This document shows positions 1-6,035 of a DNA stretch of 9,063 nt, in pieces. Position numbers and translations under genes: made by a program. Below the pieces are notes generated by a model. That model was not told the DNA's origin, did no database searches, and saw nothing but the letters and a program-made list of their open reading frames with translations. The stretch's first letter is position 1. Each line of letters opens with the position of its first letter. Source of the DNA: Candidatus Eiseniibacteriota bacterium (lineage in GTDB: Bacteria > Eisenbacteria > RBG-16-71-46); NCBI GenBank assembly GCA_023249815.1, contig JAHFBX010000095.1:1-9063 (forward strand), given 5' to 3'.

Positions 1-1
1 G

Positions 2-430
2 GGCGGCCGGTCGTCCAAGGGTGACGTGCTGGCCGCGGCGCATCTCGCCGCCGTCATGGCCGCCAAGCGCACGGGCGAGTGGATCCCGCTAGCCCACCCG
101 TTGCGGGTGGAGGCGGTGGAGGTGACGTTCACGCTCGAGCCGCGGCTGCCGGGCGTGGCGATCGAGTGCCGCGTGCGCACCACGGGTCGCACCGGCGTCG
201 AGATGGAGGCGCTCACCGCGGTCGCAGCCGCCGGCCTGACGCTGGTGGACATGCTGAAGGCCGTGGATCGGACACTCGTGGTGAGCGACATCGCGCTGTG
301 GGAGAAACGCGGTGGCCGGAGCGGCGAGTGGCGCCGGCCGGAGGGGTCAGGCGATCGGCCCACGAAGCGCGCGCCGCGGCGCACGGGCGCCACCACAGGT
401 CGCGCATCACGCACGCGCCGGACGCGATGA
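2..430 (+). CDS. moaC: Cyclic pyranopterin monophosphate synthase MoaC, 5'-truncated
   Basis: MoaC converts the 3',8-cyclo-GTP made by MoaA into cyclic pyranopterin monophosphate, an early cytosolic step of molybdenum cofactor synthesis. The gene runs off the left edge: the frame is open from base 2 and about 142 residues are visible before TGA at 428-430. Family hallmarks are present: KGDVLAAAH near the edge, MAAKRTGEWIPLAHPLR with the active-site His, the TTGRTGVEMEALTAV block with its two glutamates, and DMLKAVDR with Asp and Lys. The usual PLCHPL reads PLAHPL here, a Cys-to-Ala change beside the retained His. After the normal end (EKRGGRSGEW) comes an Arg-rich tail of roughly 30 residues not typical of the family. 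Its stop overlaps the moeA start (ATGA), so the two are almost certainly co-transcribed and translationally coupled. Confidence 0.95.
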   Translation, partial: GGRSSKGDVLAAAHLAAVMAAKRTGEWIPLAHPLRVEAVEVTFTLEPRLPGVAIECRVRTTGRTGVEMEALTAVAAAGLTLVDMLKAVDRTLVVSDIALWEKRGGRSGEWRRPEGSGDRPTKRAPRRTGATTGRASRTRRTR

Positions 431-1677
431 CCGAACCACGCGCACTCCGCTACGCCGAGGCGCGCGCACGCGTGCTCGACTCCGTGAGCCCGCTGCCCGA
501 GGTGAACGTGCCGCTCGCCGGCTGCCTCGGACGCGCGCTGCGTGAGGCCATCGTGGCGGGGCACTCACTGCCGCCGTTTCGGAACAGCGCCATGGACGGC
601 TACGCCGTCCAATCGGTGGATCTTGCTCAGGCGAGTGAAGCCGCTCCGGTGACGCTTCGCGTCGTCGAGGTGCTGCCGGCCGGCCGCGCCAGCGAGCGCG
701 TGCTCGCCCCCGGCGAGTGCGCGCGCATCATGACGGGCGCGATGCTGCCGCTCGGCGCCGACGCCGTGGTGCCGTTCGAGGAGAGCGTGCGCGGCGGCAC
801 GGGCAGGGCCGAGAACTGCACCGTGAGCCGGCCGTCGCGCGCCGGGGACCACGTGCGCGAAGCGGGCGCCGACGTGACCTCGGGCTCGCTCGTCATGGAG
901 CCGGGGCGCGAGCTCTCGGCGCACGACCTGGGACTACTCGCAGCACTCGGCCGGCCGCGCCTCGAGGTGGGCCCGAAGCCGCGCGTGGCCGTGCTCTCCA
1001 CGGGCGACGAACTCCTGGACGTGGACCAGCCGCTCAAGCCCGGTGCGATCCGCGATAGCAATCTCCCCATGATCCGGCTGCTGCTCGAGTCGAGCGGATG
1101 TGAGGTGTCCGGTGCGCGGCGATTGCCCGACGACACCGGGCGCGTCGCCACTGCGATGCGCGAGGCGCTCGAGTCCTGCGACGTCGTGCTCACGCTGGGC
1201 GGCGTGTCGGAGGGCGACCGCGATCCGGTGAAGCTCGCGCTCCGCAGCATGCCCGAGGTGGAGGCGTGGCGCGTGGCGATGCGGCCCGGCCGGCCGCAGG
1301 CGTTCGGCAGGCCGCAGGGCAAGCTCCTGTTCGGGCTCCCGGGAAATCCCGCGTCGGTGGCGTGCGTGTTCGAAGTGATCGTGCGCCCGGCACTGCGCGC
1401 GCTCCAGGGTCATGCCGTGCTCGACCGGCCGCGCGTCCCGGTGCGCGTGGCCGTGGACGTCGAGTCGCGAGCCAGCCGCACCGACTTCGTGCGCGCCACG
1501 CTGGAATGGCGCGATGGCTCGTTGTGGGCGAGCCCTGCGGGCACGCAGCTCTCGGGCCACCTGGCGCCGCAGTCGCGCGCGCACGCGCTGCTCGTCGTGC
1601 CTGAGGAGGCCGACCGGCTCGTGAGCGGCGCTGCGGCCGAGGCGTTCGTGTGGCGGCTGCCGTCGGGCGTGGACTGA
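427..1677 (+). CDS. moeA: Molybdopterin molybdenumtransferase MoeA
   Basis: MoeA inserts molybdate into adenylylated molybdopterin, the last common step of molybdenum cofactor assembly, in the cytosol. The 416-residue product has normal family length. Visible motifs are PFRNSAMDGYAV (residues 50-61), the domain II block GDHVREAGADV (140-150), STGDELL (191-197) with its conserved acidic residues, DSNLPMIRLLLES (210-222), TLGGVSEGDRDP (256-267, the MPT-binding TSGGVS-type loop with Ser replaced by Leu), MRPGRPQAFG (285-294) and LFGLPGNPAS (301-310). A C-terminal barrel (about 335-412) follows, as in MoeA domain IV. The ATG at 427 is chosen because it overlaps the moaC stop and lies about 50 residues before the first conserved motif; the frame is open further upstream but only as an antisense-like shadow of moaC. 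No clear Shine-Dalgarno is seen, consistent with coupling to moaC. Confidence 0.96.
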   Translation: MTEPRALRYAEARARVLDSVSPLPEVNVPLAGCLGRALREAIVAGHSLPPFRNSAMDGYAVQSVDLAQASEAAPVTLRVVEVLPAGRASERVLAPGECARIMTGAMLPLGADAVVPFEESVRGGTGRAENCTVSRPSRAGDHVREAGADVTSGSLVMEPGRELSAHDLGLLAALGRPRLEVGPKPRVAVLSTGDELLDVDQPLKPGAIRDSNLPMIRLLLESSGCEVSGARRLPDDTGRVATAMREALESCDVVLTLGGVSEGDRDPVKLALRSMPEVEAWRVAMRPGRPQAFGRPQGKLLFGLPGNPASVACVFEVIVRPALRALQGHAVLDRPRVPVRVAVDVESRASRTDFVRATLEWRDGSLWASPAGTQLSGHLAPQSRAHALLVVPEEADRLVSGAAAEAFVWRLPSGVD

Positions 1678-1705
1678 GCGAGCCGCGAGCCAGCGAAGGA
1701 CCTGC

Positions 1706-2107
1706 CTAGGGCGTGTCGTCACCCCGCCACAGCGCCGGCACGAGCGTGGTCCACACCAGCACACCGAGACCCGCGAGGTTCACGTCGGCCGTCCACGTGA
1801 GGAAGCGGCCGCCGGTCGCGTAGACCCACAACACGAACGACACCGCGGCGATGCCCACCGAGAGCCATTGCGGGCCGCGCCGGTCGGACGTCCCCCACGC
1901 GCGCACCACGACGAGCAGTGCCAGGCAGACGAGCGGCCACTCGCCGGCGACGCGTGCCTCGGCGAGCGGCCGGCCGGCCAGGTACACGGCCACGATCTCG
2001 GCGGGGACCAGCTTGACGAGCCGGCCGAGCCACGGGTCCAGCGGTCCCGCAGGCCTGCCGACCGCGCTGGCCCTGGGTGCACGCCGGATACGCAACGGAC
2101 CCTGCAT
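1706..2107 (-). CDS. Small multi-spanning membrane protein of unknown function
   Basis: I do not recognise a named family with certainty. The 133-residue product has a basic N-terminus (RIRRAPRASAVGR), a conserved-looking amphipathic stretch LVKLVPAEIVAVYLAGR (30-46), and hydrophobic segments at about 57-72, 82-99 and 110-127, giving three to four membrane passes. There is no signal peptide in the usual sense; the N-terminus is probably cytoplasmic by the positive-inside rule. The ATG is supported by a strong GGGGAGG 5 nt upstream (2119-2113). It starts 31 bp after the emfourin-like inhibitor gene on the same strand, so it is probably the last gene of the peptidase-inhibitor unit. It ends 28 bp from the convergent moeA stop. 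Similar 'PAEIVAVYL'-type small membrane proteins occur as hypothetical proteins; a functional link with the protease is inference from position only. Confidence 0.8.
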   Translation of the reverse strand: MQGPLRIRRAPRASAVGRPAGPLDPWLGRLVKLVPAEIVAVYLAGRPLAEARVAGEWPLVCLALLVVVRAWGTSDRRGPQWLSVGIAAVSFVLWVYATGGRFLTWTADVNLAGLGVLVWTTLVPALWRGDDTP

Positions 2108-2112
2108 GCCTG

Positions 2113-2119
2113 CCTCCCC
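2113..2119 (-). promoter_or_regulatory. Strong Shine-Dalgarno of the small membrane protein
   Basis: On the minus strand GGGGAGG lies 5 nt before the ATG at 2107. It sits in the 31-bp gap after the inhibitor stop, so the third gene of the unit has its own efficient initiation site rather than depending only on coupling. Confidence 0.7.
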
Positions 2120-2138
2120 GAGGTGGGCGCGCCGTGAC

Positions 2139-2441
2139 TCAGGCGCGCGGCACCGTCCTCGCCAGCTCGGTCACGCGCTCGACCAGTTCGAGCAGCGGCA
2201 GCTCGCCGCAGCCGTCGTCGAACAGCACCTCGTGCGACCGGTCACCCTCGTCGATCCGCACGCGGTACTGGATCATGTCGGGCAGATGCGAGGATCGGCG
2301 TGGTTCGAGCGCGAAGAACGCCGCGCCCTGCACCAGCTGCGTGATGTGCTGCCGGCTCTCGTCCGGGAGACGGTCGGTGTCGAGCTCGTGCTCGCTACGA
2401 AGCCCGGCGATGCCTCCGCTCTGCACCACGTGGATCCGCAC
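2139..2441 (-). CDS. Emfourin-like M4 metallopeptidase inhibitor
   Basis: The product is a 100-residue soluble protein resembling emfourin, the slow tight-binding inhibitor of protealysin encoded beside M4 peptidases. Visible family features are the N-terminal strand MRIHVVQSGGIAGL with its SGG turn, a helix-like region around residues 22-45 (LPDESRQHITQLVQ ... AAFFAL), then PDMIQYRVRIDEGDRSHEV and a final helix ELPLLELVERVTELA. No signal peptide is present, matching the signal-less peptidase. The start is GTG at 2441, inside the peptidase gene, giving a 47-bp overlap in a different frame; a purine-rich AAGGGGG lies 9 nt upstream (2457-2451). Overlap should help keep inhibitor and enzyme production in step. 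The family call rests on sequence pattern plus the diagnostic neighbour; I have no alignment. Confidence 0.85.
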   Translation of the reverse strand: MRIHVVQSGGIAGLRSEHELDTDRLPDESRQHITQLVQGAAFFALEPRRSSHLPDMIQYRVRIDEGDRSHEVLFDDGCGELPLLELVERVTELARTVPRA

Positions 2442-3576
2442 GCTTCACGGCCCCCTTCGCCCTGGCGGCGGGCTTCGGGCGGCGGGCCTTCCGCTGGCGT
2501 CCGGCGGAGCCCTTCACCTCGATGCCCACCAACTTCCACGCCGCACGCACGATGCTGGCGCCCTTGGTGCCGAACTGCGTGCCCGCCGCGTCCACCGTGG
2601 CGGCGGCCGCCACCATGAAGTCGGCGTCGCGGCGGAGCGTCTGCGTCAGGGCAAGGTACCAGACCTTCCCCGCCTTCACCCACGCACGTCCGCCGAAGCC
2701 GATGGCGGCCAGGTAGAACGCGTGGTTCGGGATGCCGGAGTTGATGTGCACGCCGCCGTTGTCGTCCGCCGTGTCCACGTAGCCGTCCATGTGCGCGGGC
2801 TGCGGATCGCGCCCGATGCGCGGATCGTCGTACGCGGTGCCCGGCGCGCGCATACTGCGAAGCGCGATGCCCTGCACACCCGGCGCCCACAGCCCGGCGC
2901 CGATCAGCCAGTCCGCCTTGCGCGCCGTCTGCCCGAGCGCGTACTGCTTGACGAGCGATCCGAACACGTCGCTCATGTGCTCATTCAGCGCGCCGCTCTG
3001 CCCCTCGTACTCGAGCCCGGCCTCGTACTGGGTGACGCCGTGCGTGAGTTCATGGCCGATGATGTCGAGCGACTGCGTGAAGCGCCCGAAGATCTCGCCG
3101 TCGCCATCGCCGAACACCATCTGCCGGCCATTCCAGAACGCGTTGTTGAACGACCGCCGGTAGTGGACGGTGGCGTCGAGCGGCAGGCCCCGGCCATCGA
3201 TCGAGTTCCGCGCATGCACCTTCTTGAAGTAGTGCGCGGTCGCGCCGAGCGCGTCGTAGGCCTCGTTCACGGACACGTCGGCAGTGGCCGGATCGCCCTC
3301 GCGACGCACCGGGCGGCCAGGCAGCGACATGCCGTGCTGCGCGTCGTACACCGTGCGCCGGCCGCCGGCAGGCGTCGTGGTGCGAAGCGGCGCGACTCCG
3401 CGCAGCGCGCAGCGCTCGGCGCGAACCTCGCGGGCGAACGCGAGGCTCTCGCGCGCGCGCTCGGCCAAGCCCGGCCAGCTGTCGTCGGAAAGTCTCGCCA
3501 TGTGCGCGAACACGTGCGGCGGAACGATGGCGCGGACGCTGTCCTCCCGATCCGCCGTGCGAGCGTGGCGACGCAT
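2395..3576 (-). CDS. Protealysin-like M4 (thermolysin family) zinc metallopeptidase
   Basis: A 393-residue zinc endopeptidase precursor. A short propeptide of the protealysin type is suggested by IVPPHVFAHMARL at 17-29 (the conserved PP motif); the mature enzyme probably begins around residue 65-75. Catalytic features are complete: HELTH at 175-179 (two zinc-ligand histidines and catalytic Glu176), GALNEHMSDVFG with the third ligand Glu199 at the expected 20-residue spacing, and DNGGVHINSG with catalytic His277. There is no secretion signal, as in protealysin, so it may act inside the cell or leave by an unusual route. The ATG at 3576 is preferred over an upstream in-frame GTG (3597) because GGAGG sits 5 nt before it. 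Beyond the catalytic domain (about residue 354) is a Lys/Arg/Ala-rich tail of about 39 residues whose last 15 codons overlap the inhibitor gene. It is probably first in a three-gene unit. Confidence 0.95.
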   Translation of the reverse strand: MRRHARTADREDSVRAIVPPHVFAHMARLSDDSWPGLAERARESLAFAREVRAERCALRGVAPLRTTTPAGGRRTVYDAQHGMSLPGRPVRREGDPATADVSVNEAYDALGATAHYFKKVHARNSIDGRGLPLDATVHYRRSFNNAFWNGRQMVFGDGDGEIFGRFTQSLDIIGHELTHGVTQYEAGLEYEGQSGALNEHMSDVFGSLVKQYALGQTARKADWLIGAGLWAPGVQGIALRSMRAPGTAYDDPRIGRDPQPAHMDGYVDTADDNGGVHINSGIPNHAFYLAAIGFGGRAWVKAGKVWYLALTQTLRRDADFMVAAAATVDAAGTQFGTKGASIVRAAWKLVGIEVKGSAGRQRKARRPKPAARAKGAVKRADPRGAERRHRRAS

Positions 3577-3581
3577 GGACA

Positions 3582-3586
3582 CCTCC
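3582..3586 (-). promoter_or_regulatory. Shine-Dalgarno that fixes the peptidase start
   Basis: GGAGG (followed by T) on the minus strand ends 5 nt before ATG at 3576. The alternative GTG at 3597 lies upstream of this site and has no comparable sequence, so the shorter start is the better one. Confidence 0.75.
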
Positions 3587-3856
3587 AGAAGGGCCACCCG
3601 TCGCGGGAGTGGCCGGTTCGAGTCCGCCGCGTCACGGTGTGTCGTGGCGCGAGAGGCTTACGACGCGTGAACGATTCCGGTTGCGCCCTGCGAAGGGCAT
3701 GCCGGAACGCGAAGGCAGGCGCGCATTTTCACGCGGCCGTGGCAGCGAGGGTCCAGACCCGGCGGTTCGCCATGTTCCAGATGGGCGAGTGCCCCCAGCG
3801 GACCGCGGCATCGGGCCGGACGCCCGCAGGTTCGCTCGGGCCAATGGCCAAGCGCT

Positions 3857-3877
3857 GACCGTGCACCGGTCACGGTC
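3857..3877. repeat. Perfect 7-bp inverted repeat with 7-nt loop
   Basis: GACCGTG at 3857-3863 and CACGGTC at 3871-3877 are perfect inverted copies around CACCGGT. It lies 110 bp beyond the HupE-type stop and about 280 bp upstream of the peptidase start. It could be a transcript-end hairpin without a U-tract or an operator-like site; the sequence does not decide. Confidence 0.4.
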
Positions 3878-3986
3878 GAGCCAGCTCGCCCGGCGAAAGC
3901 GCCAGCCCGTCTCACTCCGCCCGGTGCCGCAGGCGGGTCGCAAGGTTTGAGGCGCTGTCTGAGAACTCCGCGCGCGCCTTGGCGAA

Positions 3987-5081
3987 TCAGCGCCAGCCGA
4001 GCACGCGCTGGACGAGCCAGTAGCCACCCGCTCCGGCGATCACCATCGCCAGTAGGGTGACGAGCCGCGTATGCGCCGGGGCCGAACGGCGCGCGAGCCA
4101 CGCGAGCACGGGCGCGGCTGCGAGCACGATCGCTCCCTGTCCCAGCTCCACGCCGATGTTGAAGCCGGCGAGCGCCCAGCCCAGCGACTCGCGCGGTAGG
4201 CCGAACGCGGCGAGCACACTCGCGAAGCCGAAGCCGTGGACGAGACCGAACGTGAACGCCAGCCAAACGCGCAGGTCGCGTGTCGTGCCGCGCGCGCGCA
4301 ACGTCTCCACCGCCACGAACACGATCGAGAGCGCGATGATCGGCTCCACGACGCGGCCTGGGACGCGCACGAGCCCGAGCGCCGCGAGCGAGAGCGTGAG
4401 GCTGTGAGCGATCGTGAACGCGGTGACGACGCGAAGCAGGCGTCGGAGTGAACCGCCGAGCAGCAGGAGCCCGAGCACGAACAGGATGTGATCGGGTCCG
4501 ATCGCGATGTGACGGATGCCCGCGGGCACGAACGTGCGCAGCACGGCGAGCGTCCCGGGCGCCCCCGACGCGAACACGCGCGCGACGCGGCGATCGGCGT
4601 CGAGCACGTCCTGGCGGAGCAGCCGCCCGCCGCGAAACACGGTGAGGAACGTCTCGTGCCCCGCGCTCCCCGGGAACAGAGGGCCTCGCACCTCGAGCGA
4701 CGCCGCCGGCTTGGCCAGCATCGCCTCACTCAAGATCTGCACACCACGCCCGCGCGGATCGGGCCGCGCCCGCACGTAGCGAAAGCCGAGCGGCGCGCCG
4801 TCCGCGGAGACGCTCCAGCGTGTGCGGAGCGACTCCGCGAGCGCCGGGCCTGCACGTTCGACGAACGCCTCCTCCAGGAACCACTCCGAGACGGGCACGC
4901 GAAGCACCATCGCGGCGTCGTCCCGGTGGACGGTGAGCTCGGCGCCGACTCGATCCTCGGACCAGCGAAGCTCGAGGTGGGCGTAAGACACGTCGTGCGC
5001 CGACGCGGGCGTCGCGGCGATGCCGCACGCGAGAGCCAGCGCCACGGATCGCGCGCGCCACGTCGACCCCCGGCGATTCAA
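3987..5081 (-). CDS. HupE/UreJ-type membrane protein (putative Ni/Co permease-like)
   Basis: A 364-residue membrane protein of the HupE/UreJ_2 type, a group associated with nickel or cobalt transport though its exact substrate is often unproven. Residues 1-28 form a signal peptide (basic start, hydrophobic VALALACGIAA, cleavage likely after TPASA), leaving a mature N-terminus AHDVSYAHLELRW. An extracytoplasmic beta-rich domain covers about 29-180. The C-terminal half has about six membrane segments with conserved polar residues: GIRHIAIGPDHILF (188-201), AHSLTL (225-230), Glu247, Glu259, VHGFGFA (281-287) and GVELGQ (310-315). The start is TTG at 5081, overlapping the TGA of the upstream DUF4198 gene as TTGA; the next in-frame start would remove the basic part of the signal peptide. 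No strong Shine-Dalgarno is seen, so translation is probably coupled. It is the last gene of the ECF-controlled unit. Confidence 0.88.
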   Translation of the reverse strand: MNRRGSTWRARSVALALACGIAATPASAHDVSYAHLELRWSEDRVGAELTVHRDDAAMVLRVPVSEWFLEEAFVERAGPALAESLRTRWSVSADGAPLGFRYVRARPDPRGRGVQILSEAMLAKPAASLEVRGPLFPGSAGHETFLTVFRGGRLLRQDVLDADRRVARVFASGAPGTLAVLRTFVPAGIRHIAIGPDHILFVLGLLLLGGSLRRLLRVVTAFTIAHSLTLSLAALGLVRVPGRVVEPIIALSIVFVAVETLRARGTTRDLRVWLAFTFGLVHGFGFASVLAAFGLPRESLGWALAGFNIGVELGQGAIVLAAAPVLAWLARRSAPAHTRLVTLLAMVIAGAGGYWLVQRVLGWR

Positions 5082-6004
5082 GGGACCTGTTGATCGCGCC
5101 GCGAGCCGACGCCCTCCGAGACGCGCTCCTCGCTCGGCGCGCTGGTGCCGCGACGCGCACCCGACACGGCCTCGCGCCGGCCGAACGTGAGCGAGGCCCA
5201 CGTGCTCTCCCAGTCGGCGGCGCGGTCGGTGCTGCGCACCATGTGCACGGTGCTCACGAGCCACTCGCCCGAGTCCGCGACGTCCAGGCGAACCTCGCCG
5301 CGTGCGTCGGTGCGTTCGTGCTGGGCGGCCCCCACGGAATCGCGCTCTGCGAGTGCGCGCGTGCCGCCGCCCGCCCCCCACGGTTGGCGCCAGGTCTGCA
5401 CGGTGGCGCCGGCGAGCGGTCGGCCAAGCCACAGGACGCGCACGCGCAGGACGGGCGACTCACCCGGCAGAGAGAGCGGCACCAGCTCGAGCGGCTGGCC
5501 GAGCGCCTTGGCCGCGCGCCGCGCATCGCGACCGGCGAACCACACCTTCGCGCACCGGCGATAGCGTTCGCGAACGGTCCCCTCGCGCGGGGCGCGGCGT
5601 CGCTCGTCGAGCGGACCCGTCAGGCCCTCCTCCTCCAGGTAGGCGTCGAACTCCGCGCCCGGGAGCTCGATGGACGCGTGATTCGACTGGTACTGGAGCC
5701 ACGTGCCACCGCGATCCGGGAACGCGTTGCGCGCCCACACCAGGCTGTCCTCGCGCACCAGCGTCGAGAGCGAGAACGAGCGGTAGGTGGTCGTGGAGAA
5801 CTCCACGCAGCGATCGGGCGACCAGCGCTTCGCCTCGCCCCTGAACCCGGTGCCGGAGAACGCATGCACGTCCACGAGTTCGCTCGGCGCGGGCGAGTAG
5901 TCGGAGGGCGAGAGCCAGTACTGGTGCGCGTGGACAGGTGGCGCGAGGACGAACAGTGCCACGCCCACTCGAGCGATGCGGAAGCGCAGGATGTCGCGGA
6001 GCAT
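5078..6004 (-). CDS. Secreted DUF4198 domain protein
   Basis: A 308-residue exported protein. Residues 1-26 are a signal peptide ending PPVHA; the mature protein starts HQYWLSPSDYSP, the 'H-x-x-W-L' opening typical of DUF4198. The second half looks like the family's Ig-like module: VLRVRVLWLGRPLAGATVQ (185-203), then TDARGEVRLDVADSGEWLVS (232-251) and DWESTWASLTF (264-274). DUF4198 proteins often sit beside nickel/cobalt importers and may bind or deliver metal outside the membrane; His27 at the mature N-terminus is a plausible ligand (inference). The ATG at 6004 follows a G-rich GGGGGA only 3 nt away. It lies 18 bp after the anti-sigma stop, across a hairpin, and its TGA overlaps the TTG of the HupE-type gene. 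The last 35 residues are polar, low-complexity and probably disordered. Confidence 0.82.
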   Translation of the reverse strand: MLRDILRFRIARVGVALFVLAPPVHAHQYWLSPSDYSPAPSELVDVHAFSGTGFRGEAKRWSPDRCVEFSTTTYRSFSLSTLVREDSLVWARNAFPDRGGTWLQYQSNHASIELPGAEFDAYLEEEGLTGPLDERRRAPREGTVRERYRRCAKVWFAGRDARRAAKALGQPLELVPLSLPGESPVLRVRVLWLGRPLAGATVQTWRQPWGAGGGTRALAERDSVGAAQHERTDARGEVRLDVADSGEWLVSTVHMVRSTDRAADWESTWASLTFGRREAVSGARRGTSAPSEERVSEGVGSRRDQQVP

Positions 6005-6016
6005 CGATCCCCCAGC

Positions 6017-6035
6017 CGTCGGCTAGCCGCCGACG
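6017..6035 (-). other. Intercistronic hairpin, 7-bp perfect stem
   Basis: CGTCGGC (6017-6023) and GCCGACG (6029-6035) are perfect inverted copies around a 5-nt loop, a stable GC-rich stem. It spans the anti-sigma stop codon (6025-6023) and ends 3 nt before the G-rich ribosome site of the DUF4198 gene (6013-6008). It has no following T-run, so a simple terminator is unlikely; it may instead set relative expression by processing, mRNA stability or ribosome access. Confidence 0.5.

Larger units (their letters stand above)
3577..3986. other. Gene-free stretch between the two minus-strand units
   Basis: About 410 bp lie between the HupE-type gene stop and the peptidase start. Open frames here have irregular, Arg/Ser/Pro-rich translations and no initiation signals or recognisable motifs, so I see no gene. 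Compared with the rest of the window this is exceptionally long. It must hold the 3' end of the upstream transcript and the promoter of the peptidase unit. It contains a perfect inverted repeat (3857-3877) and a weaker GC hairpin (CCGCC/GGCGG near 3918-3937), neither followed by a T-run. No confident promoter was identified; an ECF-like spacing of GCAACC and CGTAAG (3684-3657, minus strand) is noted as a guess in the findings. Confidence 0.6.

Noticed and set aside
3615..3625. GGTTCGAGTCC, resembling the T-arm of a tRNA on the plus strand
   Set aside because: The T-stem has a mismatch, no matching acceptor stem, D-arm or anticodon arm is present, and the upstream bases are the start region of the peptidase gene.
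2077..3858. Very long open plus-strand frame opposite the peptidase and inhibitor genes
   Set aside because: Its translation is Arg/Ala/Val-rich without motifs, and the opposite strand encodes a clear M4 peptidase and inhibitor; long antisense frames are expected at this GC content.
3918..3937. CCGCC/GGCGG hairpin after the HupE-type gene as a terminator
   Set aside because: Only a 5-bp stem with a 10-nt loop and no T-run; such pairs are common by chance at this GC content.
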